Part shown: positions 1 to 9,511 of the stretch, one piece after another
Layout: each line of letters begins with the position of its first letter
Position numbering within the stretch: the first letter of the stretch is position 1
Assembly: GCA_030267965.1 (NCBI GenBank)
Contig: BRYA01000167.1
Span: forward strand, 1 to 36,776
Source of the DNA: Triparma columacea
Taxonomy: Eukaryota; Sar; Bolidophyceae; Parmales; Triparmaceae
Direction: 5' to 3'
Length of the DNA: 36,776 nt
The notes under the pieces: generated by a model
Told to the model about the DNA's origin: nothing
What the model saw: the letters and a program-made list of their open reading frames with translations, nothing else
Database searches by the model: none
Program-made: the position numbers and the translations under genes

Positions 1-9
1 GGGGGTCTA

Positions 10-228
10 AGGGGTTCAAGCACCTTTTGTGCTTGAACCCCTGGGGGGGGGGGTCAGAGGGGTTCAACCATCTTTTGTGCTTGAACCCCTGGGGGGGGGG
101 TCATAGGGGTTCAACCACCTTTTGTGCTTCAACCCCTCAGGGGGGGTGTCATAGGGGTTCAACCACCTTTTGTGCTTGAACCCCTCCAGGGAGTGGGGGG
201 TTCAACCACCTTTTGTGCTTGAACCCCT
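10..228. repeat. Five tandem hairpin-forming repeats
   Basis: Five 33-bp units start near 10, 58, 105, 153 and 196. The first is a perfect inverted repeat: 14-bp arms (AGGGGTTCAAGCAC and its complement) around a 5-nt CTTTT loop. The other units differ by one or a few bases in the left arm. Units are separated by short G-rich runs, so the array has a 43-48 bp period. No reading frame explains it. It could be a terminal or satellite repeat, or a fragment of a mobile element. Confidence 0.85.
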
Positions 229-232
229 CAGG

Positions 233-300
233 GGGGGGGGTAACCCAGTTTTATGGGTTACCCCCCTACCATTACACCTCCAGGGGGGGGTAACCCAGTT
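233..300. repeat. Second hairpin family with GGTAACCCAGTT
   Basis: A run of G followed by GGTAACCCAGTT is matched a few bases later by its near complement (TGGGTTACC then C-run), forming a hairpin around 235-276. A further copy of the left arm (G-run plus TAACCCAGTT) ends at 300. It adjoins the five-unit hairpin array and appears to be a variant of the same G-rich foldback pattern. Confidence 0.6.
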
Positions 301-525
301 CATATTAAATCCTCTAAAATCTCCAAATCCTCCAAAACTCCAAAATCTCCAAAACTACCAAAATCGCCAAAATCGCCAAAATCCCCCAAATCCTCCAAAA
401 CCCCCAAATCCTCCAACTCCCCAAATCCCCCATATCCTCCAAACCACCCATATCCTCAAAATCCCCCAAATCCACCAAATCCCCAAACCCCACTAAATCA
501 CCCAAAACCCCCAACCAACACCATC
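301..525. repeat. Degenerate about 9-bp satellite (AAATCCTCC-like)
   Basis: About 20 imperfect units of the form AAA(T/A)C(C/T)(C/T)CC follow one another, with a strong strand bias: the + strand is nearly free of G. Open frames across it encode only Pro/Lys/Ser/Asn-rich low complexity, so no gene is called. Confidence 0.8.
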
Positions 526-566
526 TCCACATCAATATACATCCATTACCCAAAATTCGAAATATA

Positions 567-775
567 GAGCTCGGCAGATTCGTATGCAGTTCGACGCGCA
601 CGTGTGCAAGGGGCTAGGCAAAGGGGACGGTTTGAGAAGGGCACGGGTTCGGCAGATAATCGAAGCGGGGATAGAAAGCCAGAGAAGGGCTGACGTCTGG
701 GGTGAACTTGGGACCGACAGGCACACCCAGGGCAAGGTTGACTGGCGCTTCGGGAACTTGATCTCGAAGGGCTAG
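567..775 (+). pseudogene. Short ORF remnant between satellites, unknown
   Basis: A block of about 220 bp is clearly richer in G and C than its flanks. It keeps an open frame ending at a TAG at 773, with the first ATG at 584; the frame is also open upstream of that ATG. The predicted peptide is basic and non-repetitive (contains DVWGELGTDRHTQG and ends in NLISKG). I do not recognise it. Lying between a satellite and a pentamer array, it looks like a gene or mobile-element fragment. It could also be the last exon of a gene entering from the left. Confidence 0.25.
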
Positions 776-800
776 ATGCCTAGAGCGTAAACTAGAGACC

Positions 801-842
801 TTTACTTTACTTTACTTTACTTTACTTTACTTTACTTTACTT
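801..842. repeat. (TTTAC)8 microsatellite
   Basis: Eight perfect TTTAC pentamers in a row, then a partial unit. Confidence 0.97.
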
Positions 843-1262
843 CCATTATACTCACAAACCACTACTCTCACTTCTTTCTTCTTCTTTCTGTTCTTCAAAA
901 CCACACTCACACTCCTTTTATTTATCCCCATACACATCTTCTACCCTCCTCTCTTCTAATCTCACTCCTTTATTTCATCCCCATACACATCCACTACACT
1001 TCCATTATACTCATTAACTGCTATAAAACATTTACAACTCTTCAAAACTACATAAATATCTACAACACTCCCATGATGCTCACAAACCACTATAATCCTT
1101 CCGAATTTCTCTAAAACTCCTTACACTCCCACTACACTTCTTCAATACTCACATACCACTTAAACACTCCCACAATACACAACATACACCTAACCACTTA
1201 CACAATAATCACAACAATAACAAATCAAATCATTTTATCCTAAAATGTTGCTGCCCTATTAG
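843..1262. other. Gene-free CA/CT-rich spacer
   Basis: This spacer is rich in A, C and T and almost free of G on the + strand. It holds diffuse short duplications, for example CACTCC followed by a TTTATTT-like stretch and CCCCATACACATC near 910-940 and again near 964-990, and CTTCCATTATACTCA near 841 and 1000. No supported ORF. It would contain the 3' end of the large minus-strand gene that stops at 1263. Confidence 0.6.
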
Positions 1263-4200
1263 CTACTCCCCATCCTTATCTTCCGGCACAACACTGCTTA
1301 CTTTAGCCTCCCCATCTCCCACTCTTAAAATATCTCCAGCATCAGCGCCTCCAAAACTTGCTCTCCTAATACCTGCTCTTAAAGCACCTGCTAGACCCCC
1401 CTCAGCATCATTGACACTTGCTCTCCTAACACTCTCTCTCCTTCTAGCATCTCCTGCTCCTGGAATGAACTCAACTGGCACACTAGCTTTAATAGCATCA
1501 GTAAACCAATCTGGTTTTTCCTCTTCCCACCTCGCCCAATTTGCCTCTACCCAAGCTCTCACTTCCTCTTCAATTGATTTCCAATGGTGCTTTGACAACA
1601 TAATATATGCTGCCTTTGTACGGTCATCTATTCCTTCCTTGAAACTCCTTGCTGATAAATCCTTACCCCTTTGCAAGCTGTAGAAGGTGCCCCAATATTT
1701 TTTCTCAATGGTATAGAAAAATACAGCAAACAACACAACTGTACATGGTATAAATATTCCAACTATTTTCCATGCCAATTTAAGACCCTCTCCTGCAACA
1801 TGTCCCCTTTCAGCTACTAATATTGCTACTGGAAGGCTTCCCATCGTCAAGACAAATCCAAACATCCAATACATCCCTCCAACCTCATTAGGATGCCTAA
1901 ACTGCACAACTGATGTAAAGTCTGTCACCACTTTTACCAACAGTCTGCAGACAATACTACTCATTATTTCTGCATTGCCACCAAGAGGAACCCAATACCA
2001 AAAGTCTCCTCTTAAGATCTTCACCAACAAGTACAGAAGCATATCAGCACTAACATAGAGAGAGACCCATTTACCACCAAGTAGCCCCAACACTACTATT
2101 GTCATGCACCTTATCACAAGCATACATGCGCTAAAGAACATCATTGCAATAAATATGATAGATCTTTTGGTGGGATTTGCAGGTACATACCCATAGAAGT
2201 TAGGCACTTGCTCTCTCTTCACTGGGTCAGTGTCCCAGTCATAGCTGATAGTTGCAGATGCAAAGCCTGTTGTCACAGCTGAAACTGAAAGTGAGACCCA
2301 AGCTGCTGCTGCAACGTCTTCTTCACTTGTTGCAATAGCCAGAAGCTGGATAATCACTCCTGGTATTGCTTCTGCAAACATCTCTGCAACTTTCATCAAA
2401 GTCAACTCAGTCAGAGCATCAAATGCCTGTCCAGCCTCTTGCTTTTCTCCCTTTGAAACCCTGTAAGCATCAACAGCAGGTTTAAATCCAATCAAAATAG
2501 GAAACCACTCCCTAAGCACCTTCATCATCCCCAACTTTCTATTCTGTCCCCAAACAGTAAACATTTGAATCCCTATTGACACTGCCAAACTTGCCAAAGA
2601 AGCTTTGAAGTACCCATATTTTCGATCACTCCAAAACATGTACGTCACATACACATCAGTCAGCAAATCTGCCATACTAGTGATAGCCCCAACGGTCACT
2701 CTCGCCTTCAACCCCCAAGGAACTTCCTCCAAAAGCCTGTAGCTAATTGCCTCAAGCATAGGTCTGAACCATTCATACTCCTCATCGAGCTCCTGTAGAG
2801 CAGGGAAGTTTAATATGAAGGCATCTACAGCAGCAGCTGGCTGAGTATTTATAGCCAAACTCCTCGCTAGAGACTCTCCGATCTCCCTTCCCTCCTTCTC
2901 CCCCAGCTCTGCAGCCTTAGCATCTACCTTCCTAAGCCCAAGCAGCTTGTTCTTGACAACTGCGCCAAGCATTGGTGTGATAAACGCGTACTTCTCTGTA
3001 GCTTGTCTCAGAACATAGTTTTTCCCAATAAATGACCTCACCACCTCCTCCTTTGCCATTCCCTTCTTCCTGAAACTTAATGCAACCAACAGTTGCTCGC
3101 CCAACAACTTTCCTATTTGTTTAGGATCTAAACCTGCATAGTCATTTGTAGTATCATTCACAGCATGTGAAGCAATTAGTGCGCCTCCACTGTCCAAGCC
3201 AACACTTGCTCTCCTGATACTTGCTCTAAAAGCACCTGCTAGACCACCCTCAGCTTCAGCGTCAACACTTGCTCTTCTAACACTCTCCCTTCTTCTGCCC
3301 TCTTTAGATGGAATGAATTCAACTGGCACTCTAGCTCTCATTGTTTCATCAAACCACTCTGGCTTTTCATCCTCCCATCTTTCCCAGTTTGCCTGTACCC
3401 AAGTTCTTACTTCTTCTTCAATTGATTTCCAATAATGTTTTGAGTTTTCAAAAATTGCTCTTGCCTTCTTTTTATCATCATTTGAATTACTAAAGCGGGC
3501 AAGTGGACCATCTTTTGCTCTCTCCAAGCTGTAGAAGGTGCTCCAGTAGTTTCCCTCAATGCATGTGAAAAATACTGCAAGTGAAATTAAAGTGAATGGT
3601 ATAACTAGTCCGACTACTGTACGTGCCAATTTAAGCCCATGGTCTGCAATGTCTCCCCTTTCAGCTATAACTATTGCTACTGGGAGACTTCCAATCGTCA
3701 AAACAAACCCAAACATCCAATACATTCCACCAAGCTCATAAGGATGCCTAAACTGAACAATTGATGTAAAGTCTGTCACCACTTTTACAAGTACCCTAGC
3801 AACAATGCTACTCACTATTTCTACATTGCCTCCTGCAGGAATCCAATACCAAAAGTCTCCTCTAAAGACCTTCACCAACAAGTACAGAAGCATATCAGCA
3901 CCAACATAGAGAGAGACCCAACTACCACCAAGTAGCCCCAACACTACTATTGTCATGCACCTCATCACAAGCATACCTGCACTAAAGAGTGTCATTGCAA
4001 CAAATGTGATAGATCTCTTTGTTGGATTTGCAGGTACATACCCATAGAAGTCAGGCACTTGCTCTCTCTTCACTGGGTCAGTGTCAAAGTCATAACTAAT
4101 CGTTGCTGAAGCAAAGCCTGTGGTGATTGCTGACACTGCAACTGAAAGCCATGCTGAAGTTCCAACCTCTTTGTCACTGGTTGCTATAGCCATAAGTTGG

Positions 4201-7200
4201 ATTATCACTCCTGGAATTGCCTCAGCAAACATCTCAATGCACTTCATTATTGTCATCTCAAACATAGGGTCAATTGCAGTCCCAACCTCATGCTTTGCTC
4301 CAGTTGCGACCCTGTAAGCATCAACAGCAGGTTTAAAGCCAATCAAAATAGGAAACCATTCACTTAAGACCCTCTTCATCCCCAACTTCCTATTCTGTCC
4401 CCAAACAAAAAGTATTTGTATCCCCATTGATACCATCAAACTTGCCAAAGATGCCTTAAAGTATCCATACTTCTTATCACTCAAAAACATGTACGTCACA
4501 TACACATCAGTAAGCAAATCAACCATGCTTGTGGCAGCACCAACAGTGACCCTTGCCTTTAACCCTAAGGTAGACTTCATGAATAGTTTCATAACTATCT
4601 CCTCAAGCATTTGCCTTAACCACACTGCTTCATTCATGACTTCTAGCACTTCAGTGAATTGATGCCCCCACTCATCTACTGCATGAGCAGCAGTTGCTGT
4701 AGTCAACATGATTGCTGTCATTGCACTCCCAATTTCCCAACCCCTGGCTTCCTCCTCACTCTTATCTTCTCCCTCATTTGTCGCTCTCCTTTTAAATTTG
4801 TTCATAACCACAGCATACAGCATAGTTCTCATGAAACCATGCTGCTCTGTAATCTCTCCTAGTGCCCTATTGGCGGCAATAAATTCCCTCACGACCTCTA
4901 CCTTACTGTCCCCAGAATTCCTTTTCTTCACTCTCTCCATCAGCTGCTCTCCAAATCTTCTCCCATCCTGCTCCCCTGCTTCAGTGCTCTTGAGCAGATT
5001 ATCAAAGTAGTAAGCAGCATCAGTTGCCATGCTCAGGTGCTTAATTACACTCCGTTTGCTGGCAGCCCTTAAACTTTTCTGTCTAGTCATCATTTCTACT
5101 TCTGTCTTCATCTGGCCAGCCTCCGAGAACCTTACAGCTTTGAATTGCCCTTTCTGTTCAAATGTGGCTACAAGTATCTTGTTGTTAACACTGTGAATCA
5201 CAGGCTGGGATTCAACTCCACTTTTAAGGCCCCAAAAGAACGCTGCAACTTCCTTATGGGATGCTCTCACATTTATTGAAGTCTTCCCCCATCCCATTCC
5301 CTTCTCTGCCTTTATCAATGTGTGCCCAGTCAACCCACTACTGATCTCTTGAGCTCCATCAATCTCGTCAAAGTGACTTTCAATCCCTGGTGCTCCTTCA
5401 ATTGCAACTTCCTCAATCTTTGCAATGATCTGCTGTCTCTTGAAGGCGTCAATCTCTTTATTTCTGTCAAACTTATTCCTTAAATTTGAGACTTGTTTGA
5501 GAAACCTTGGTGCAATCTTGTTCACGATGGAGGAGAAGAAATTACCCCCAAGGTCTACCTTTGTTGTGAATGTAACTGATGTTTGTGGCACATCTCCAAT
5601 AGGGTCAAGTGGCTCAAAAACCCATACTGTATGGATCTTCACTAAAACATTCCCAGCCTTCACTGGAAAGTCTTCATGAAGCTCCTCTGTATCTGCAACA
5701 TCAATAATTACTTTGCCACCATCTTGTTTGAACCAGGTAACTTTACTCCTCCCATCACGAGGAGCAAATCCAGGGAGACCAAGTTCCCTTGTTGTCACAT
5801 AGTAGTTGGTGTGTGGATTTACTTCGATGACTTTCAAGAAGGTTATTCCATTCTTCTGAGCTTTTTTAACTTTCTCCCTGCTGTCTAGACCGATTATTTC
5901 ATTTGCAGCACACTCTTCTACACTAGCATCAACTACAGTAGTGGCAAAACCAGTCCCACTGCTTGCCCCGTCAACATGAACTAGCTTCATCTTGACCCTC
6001 TCATCAGGACTCTTCAAATCATCAAAGTTCTCATCGTCCTTGCATTTCTCATAGAATTCCTTCCCTTTGCTGATTGCCGCCTTCTCCTCATCTGTATAAT
6101 CTTGATGTACATTCTTGATGATGTTGGCAAGAGAGGCCAGTGCAGCTTTGTCAACTTCCTTGCTCTGATCAAAAGTTCTTGACATGTTGTCTAAAATTTT
6201 CAGAGCCTTTGGCATTCTTTTGTCCAAAACGGATGTGGGAACATATCCACCAAGGTCAAAGTACTGGAGAATCCTTATCTTACACTGAGGTATGCTCCCA
6301 ACACTCTTTATGTTGGTTGCAGTGATAAGCAACTTTGAAGTTCCTCTCACCAGCTTTCTTGTATTTTCTCCGTAATCTGGGTTCCCGTCCACTGATATCC
6401 CTGCTACAGTGTAACTGCCATTTTCTTCCTTCCTCCAAATGAACTTGACCATAAAGTCACGGTTGTTGAGAAGTTTTGGCATCTTCTTGATGAAGGCGAA
6501 GAGCTTCTCGTTTATCCTATTATCTGACTTTCTAATCTCAAATCTAGCAGGATTTCCCTCTTCCCTGTCTGTTTGTGTCCTCTCCCTGCTGCAGTACTCA
6601 AAGAACCATGCAGCTGCCTCCTCTGCAGTGCAATCTGCTGTGCTTTCCCCTTGTCCAAGAGCAAGGCTCCTCTCTCCCTGTATCTGTTGCTGGTACTTGA
6701 TCTGCATCTTCACTCCCCCATAAGGTGACTCAAGAGGCCCCCACCCTTCTTCATCCTCCCCACCAAAGAGTTCCTCCAACTCCCCAAACACCTTCTTCTG
6801 GTCCTCCTCCAACTCAACACCCTCCCTCATCCTCTCCACCAAGGCTCCCCTGACCTCAGCATCAACTTCCTTCCCGTTCCTCCTAAACTTCTCCTGCAAC
6901 CTGTTGGCCTCAACAAGCTGACTCCTTGCAAGGTAGTTAATAGCATTGTCCAACAGTGTCTTTTGAAGGCCTGAGAAATGTAGATCAACTGTCTGAATAC
7001 GTGTCACCCTACAGACATTTGGAGCAATCTCATTGAAGAAGTAGACACCTGTAGTCTCTGCTAGCACAAATCCTTCCTTACTGAGGTCCTTGAAGCCTCC
7101 TCCTGGGTACTCTGTCAGTGGCACAAAAGCCAACATGTAAGATGTCTGGCCATTCTCAAGTTTGACTTCCTTCCACACATACCAATTCTGAAATAGTCGA

Positions 7201-8498
7201 TTGGTGGTGGCAGGGACCTTCACGCCAACATGATATTGCATGCTTCTAGTTCCCTCAAAATCATTCCTGATAGTCCTTGGTAAGTTCCCATTATTTTCAA
7301 AGTGCTTCTCAGATAGCGCAAATGTGTCAAGCAGAAATCCCTCTGCCAATACACCCTTTGCTGACTTGTCCACAGTGACCCCAAAAGCTCCCCACACATT
7401 GTCCCCTTTTCTCCACAGGAACTTGTCCACCCCCTCCTTCAGTGTCCCCTTGACTCTCTTCCCCTTCTTGTAGAATTCCTCCTCCAGCCCTGCGACACTT
7501 TCCAGCATCCCTTCCTCTTCCTCAGTAAGAGTTAGCACATTGGGCATGACCTTTTCCACAAAGTGCATCTTCCTCCTCTCATCAATGACACCAGGCTGTC
7601 TGAACATCTTCCCAACCTCCTCCATGATACCCTTTACTGCTGCATACGCAGCCTTGACGTCTCCCTTCTTGGTCCTGCCACTGATCCTGCCTTCAACACT
7701 AGATGTTGTGGATATCACACTCTTGAAAGTAGGACGCGCACTCTTGAAAGTAGGGCGCACACTCTTGAAAGTAGGGCGCACACTCTTGAAACTGTGCGCA
7801 CTCTTTGAGCTTTTGTTTGTGCGAACATCAACTTCTGGTTTCATCTCTGTTACCCTCTCCTCTGCCTTAAGAATTCCCACCATGGTGACTGCAGTTTGTC
7901 CAAACTCAAAGTCAGTGAAGCTGAGCTCCCCCTCAATGACACCTCGCTTGACAGTCTTGGTATTTGTTAATGCTAGAATCTCGACAAGTTTTGCAGTTGC
8001 CTCGTCAGAAAGATCGTCCTCATCAAGGGGTGCCAACTCCATAATGTTCGTCGATTTTTCAGGAGAATAGACGCTGACGTCGAGCAGGAATTCGACAACT
8101 TTATTCCCCTTGTCGTAGTGCTGCCAATGGACGAGTCTATGAATGACTCCTCCCTCTTCGTCATACTCGTGGAGGGTCTTCCTTTGGAACTTGCCCTGCT
8201 CGCAATCAGTGAGGAGAAAGCCAATGATCTTGTCGCGCTTGTCATGGAAGAGACCAGCGAGCTCCATAACCTTCCTATCGACACCGGTAGAGTTGTCTAT
8301 GAGGCCTTCAATGGCTCCTCGGTCATCCAGAAGCTTCACAAGTTTACCTTCTTCGGGGCCAAGAGCTGTGTAATCGATATCTACGGGGAGGTGTATTGCT
8401 GAGGGTGTGTGATTGGGGCCTGAGGGGGGCTTGGAGGCATAGTTGGTCTTGCCGGCGTCATTCACGACTCCCTCATCTGCTTCAACCTCGCCCTCCAT
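1263..8498 (-). CDS. START-domain lipid-binding / duplicated polytopic membrane protein
   Basis: One uninterrupted frame encodes 2411 aa. Roughly the first half is soluble. A START-type domain is clearest at about residues 615-760, with the family pattern PK-LLNNRDF, then a Trp-rich strand, an RG turn, and a D-GGYVP segment near its end. Related, more divergent blocks lie near 290-510, 865-1020 and 1060-1150. Three tandem KSxRPTF heptads sit near residues 235-258. The second half holds two homologous membrane modules, each with several hydrophobic helices, and LLTDVYVTYMF near residues 1326 and 1943. Each module ends in a basic tail with RRRESVRRASV and RRAS(V/F), which fit basophilic kinase sites (R-R-x-S). 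START domains bind sterols or phospholipids, so sensing or moving lipid at a membrane is a reasonable inference. The membrane module faintly resembles XK-type scramblases, which I cannot establish. No introns are visible, unlike most neighbours. Confidence 0.8.
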   Translation of the reverse strand: MEGEVEADEGVVNDAGKTNYASKPPSGPNHTPSAIHLPVDIDYTALGPEEGKLVKLLDDRGAIEGLIDNSTGVDRKVMELAGLFHDKRDKIIGFLLTDCEQGKFQRKTLHEYDEEGGVIHRLVHWQHYDKGNKVVEFLLDVSVYSPEKSTNIMELAPLDEDDLSDEATAKLVEILALTNTKTVKRGVIEGELSFTDFEFGQTAVTMVGILKAEERVTEMKPEVDVRTNKSSKSAHSFKSVRPTFKSVRPTFKSARPTFKSVISTTSSVEGRISGRTKKGDVKAAYAAVKGIMEEVGKMFRQPGVIDERRKMHFVEKVMPNVLTLTEEEEGMLESVAGLEEEFYKKGKRVKGTLKEGVDKFLWRKGDNVWGAFGVTVDKSAKGVLAEGFLLDTFALSEKHFENNGNLPRTIRNDFEGTRSMQYHVGVKVPATTNRLFQNWYVWKEVKLENGQTSYMLAFVPLTEYPGGGFKDLSKEGFVLAETTGVYFFNEIAPNVCRVTRIQTVDLHFSGLQKTLLDNAINYLARSQLVEANRLQEKFRRNGKEVDAEVRGALVERMREGVELEEDQKKVFGELEELFGGEDEEGWGPLESPYGGVKMQIKYQQQIQGERSLALGQGESTADCTAEEAAAWFFEYCSRERTQTDREEGNPARFEIRKSDNRINEKLFAFIKKMPKLLNNRDFMVKFIWRKEENGSYTVAGISVDGNPDYGENTRKLVRGTSKLLITATNIKSVGSIPQCKIRILQYFDLGGYVPTSVLDKRMPKALKILDNMSRTFDQSKEVDKAALASLANIIKNVHQDYTDEEKAAISKGKEFYEKCKDDENFDDLKSPDERVKMKLVHVDGASSGTGFATTVVDASVEECAANEIIGLDSREKVKKAQKNGITFLKVIEVNPHTNYYVTTRELGLPGFAPRDGRSKVTWFKQDGGKVIIDVADTEELHEDFPVKAGNVLVKIHTVWVFEPLDPIGDVPQTSVTFTTKVDLGGNFFSSIVNKIAPRFLKQVSNLRNKFDRNKEIDAFKRQQIIAKIEEVAIEGAPGIESHFDEIDGAQEISSGLTGHTLIKAEKGMGWGKTSINVRASHKEVAAFFWGLKSGVESQPVIHSVNNKILVATFEQKGQFKAVRFSEAGQMKTEVEMMTRQKSLRAASKRSVIKHLSMATDAAYYFDNLLKSTEAGEQDGRRFGEQLMERVKKRNSGDSKVEVVREFIAANRALGEITEQHGFMRTMLYAVVMNKFKRRATNEGEDKSEEEARGWEIGSAMTAIMLTTATAAHAVDEWGHQFTEVLEVMNEAVWLRQMLEEIVMKLFMKSTLGLKARVTVGAATSMVDLLTDVYVTYMFLSDKKYGYFKASLASLMVSMGIQILFVWGQNRKLGMKRVLSEWFPILIGFKPAVDAYRVATGAKHEVGTAIDPMFEMTIMKCIEMFAEAIPGVIIQLMAIATSDKEVGTSAWLSVAVSAITTGFASATISYDFDTDPVKREQVPDFYGYVPANPTKRSITFVAMTLFSAGMLVMRCMTIVVLGLLGGSWVSLYVGADMLLYLLVKVFRGDFWYWIPAGGNVEIVSSIVARVLVKVVTDFTSIVQFRHPYELGGMYWMFGFVLTIGSLPVAIVIAERGDIADHGLKLARTVVGLVIPFTLISLAVFFTCIEGNYWSTFYSLERAKDGPLARFSNSNDDKKKARAIFENSKHYWKSIEEEVRTWVQANWERWEDEKPEWFDETMRARVPVEFIPSKEGRRRESVRRASVDAEAEGGLAGAFRASIRRASVGLDSGGALIASHAVNDTTNDYAGLDPKQIGKLLGEQLLVALSFRKKGMAKEEVVRSFIGKNYVLRQATEKYAFITPMLGAVVKNKLLGLRKVDAKAAELGEKEGREIGESLARSLAINTQPAAAVDAFILNFPALQELDEEYEWFRPMLEAISYRLLEEVPWGLKARVTVGAITSMADLLTDVYVTYMFWSDRKYGYFKASLASLAVSIGIQMFTVWGQNRKLGMMKVLREWFPILIGFKPAVDAYRVSKGEKQEAGQAFDALTELTLMKVAEMFAEAIPGVIIQLLAIATSEEDVAAAAWVSLSVSAVTTGFASATISYDWDTDPVKREQVPNFYGYVPANPTKRSIIFIAMMFFSACMLVIRCMTIVVLGLLGGKWVSLYVSADMLLYLLVKILRGDFWYWVPLGGNAEIMSSIVCRLLVKVVTDFTSVVQFRHPNEVGGMYWMFGFVLTMGSLPVAILVAERGHVAGEGLKLAWKIVGIFIPCTVVLFAVFFYTIEKKYWGTFYSLQRGKDLSARSFKEGIDDRTKAAYIMLSKHHWKSIEEEVRAWVEANWARWEEEKPDWFTDAIKASVPVEFIPGAGDARRRESVRRASVNDAEGGLAGALRAGIRRASFGGADAGDILRVGDGEAKVSSVVPEDKDGE
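1325..4965 (-). repeat. Direct intragenic duplication of about 1.8 kb
   Basis: The 3' half of the START-membrane gene is two direct copies, about 3180-4965 and 1325-3105, offset by roughly 1850 bp. Similarity is visible in the DNA: the stretch encoding the DTDPVKREQVP...FYGYVPANPTKRS segment is nearly identical near 2160-2235 and 4012-4087. The N-terminal part of each copy (starting GEQL) has diverged much more than the membrane core. Confidence 0.85.
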
Positions 8499-9511
8499 GA
8501 CGATCTTAATTGGGTGCTAAAATCATGCGTTCACGGTTGACGTGCGTAAAAAAAAGGTGGCGGAGCGGCGTTTTTTGGTGTGAGTAAAGATATTGTAAGA
8601 TGGCATATGCGTAAAGTGGTTCATTATTGCGCGTTTTTATATTTTCCAAAATCACCCAATCTGTGAGAGTCCATCGAAGTGCCCAACGCCAGTCCGCATC
8701 TGGAAGGCAAGTTGCAGGGTGGGTGCAGGCCTCATCATCACGATCAGGCCCATATAATCCCTCAAATACCGCTCCGATCCAATTTCAAGCCTTTTCGCCC
8801 CTCTCTGCACATTCTCACCTTCCAAAATCGGACTAAATTGCTTGTGCTCACGACGGTGGCCGGGAGCAGTGTGAGCTAGTATTATGCTTCAGTCAACACT
8901 TGAAGCGATCAAAATCTGTTTCCTTAGTGTTGCGTAGTATTATCGATCTTCTGGTTGCAACGAATACGACAATGCGATGTAAATGAGCTTGCTGTATTCA
9001 GAAGTTTTGAGGGTTTTAGAAAATTTCATAGTTCACACCTTGAACTCCGTCTATGCCTCCATGTCTTCGTGTTTCCAGTCCTAAGATCAGCGTTTGTTCC
9101 CACTTGCCATTTCAAGTACGCTATACATTCCCAATAACAAAATCAATCATCTGCTTCACCCTCTTCCTCCTTCCGAATCCCTCAAATCGACCCTAAGAGT
9201 CACACGGACACAGCCTTTCTCTCAACTCGACCTGCGGTTATGCGTGTGACTTAGAACCAGCCCTTCTCAGTTGAGCTACAACACTGCACATTAACCCTGG
9301 AACCCCCCCCTCTCCCCCGCTCCCTCTACCAGGTCCCCTCTCAAGGATTGTCCTAATAAAAGAAAACGTTAGTGTTTTCACATTTCGATAACAATCTATT
9401 GTATTCGCCTCGTATTCCTTATTCCTTTCTCCTCCCCTTGCCTTTGCCCTACAACATCGTCTCCAATAACACAACAAGTTTACAAATGAACCCTATTCCA
9501 CAACAAAGAAG
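8499..9511. other. Promoter/3' spacer between two minus-strand genes
   Basis: This 1-kb stretch should contain the promoter and leader of the START-membrane gene (its ATG complement is at 8496-8498) and the 3' end of the gene stopping at 9512. I see no convincing ORF. A tRNA-like 5' half lies on the minus strand near 9226-9285 and is discussed separately. An A-rich run sits near 8550, and C-rich runs lie near 9305-9335. Confidence 0.5.

Noticed and set aside
1..60. Telomere
   Set aside because: No TTAGGG/CCCTAA-type array is present; the G-runs belong to the hairpin repeat units.
10..228. CRISPR-like repeat array
   Set aside because: Spacers are short G-runs of similar sequence, not unique 25-40 bp spacers, and the surroundings are eukaryotic.
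301..567. Pro/Lys/Ser-rich ORFs of about 100 aa
   Set aside because: They are translations of a 9-bp satellite in several frames at once, with no start context or conserved sequence.
1325..4700. XK-related scramblase assignment for the membrane module
   Set aside because: The first helices and the SD/TDV-like pattern are suggestive, but I could not match the whole domain by eye, so it is left as a possibility only.
7540..8070. Open frame of 176 aa on the + strand
   Set aside because: It is antisense to the START protein gene, and its repeated segment is only the complement of the KSxRPTF array.
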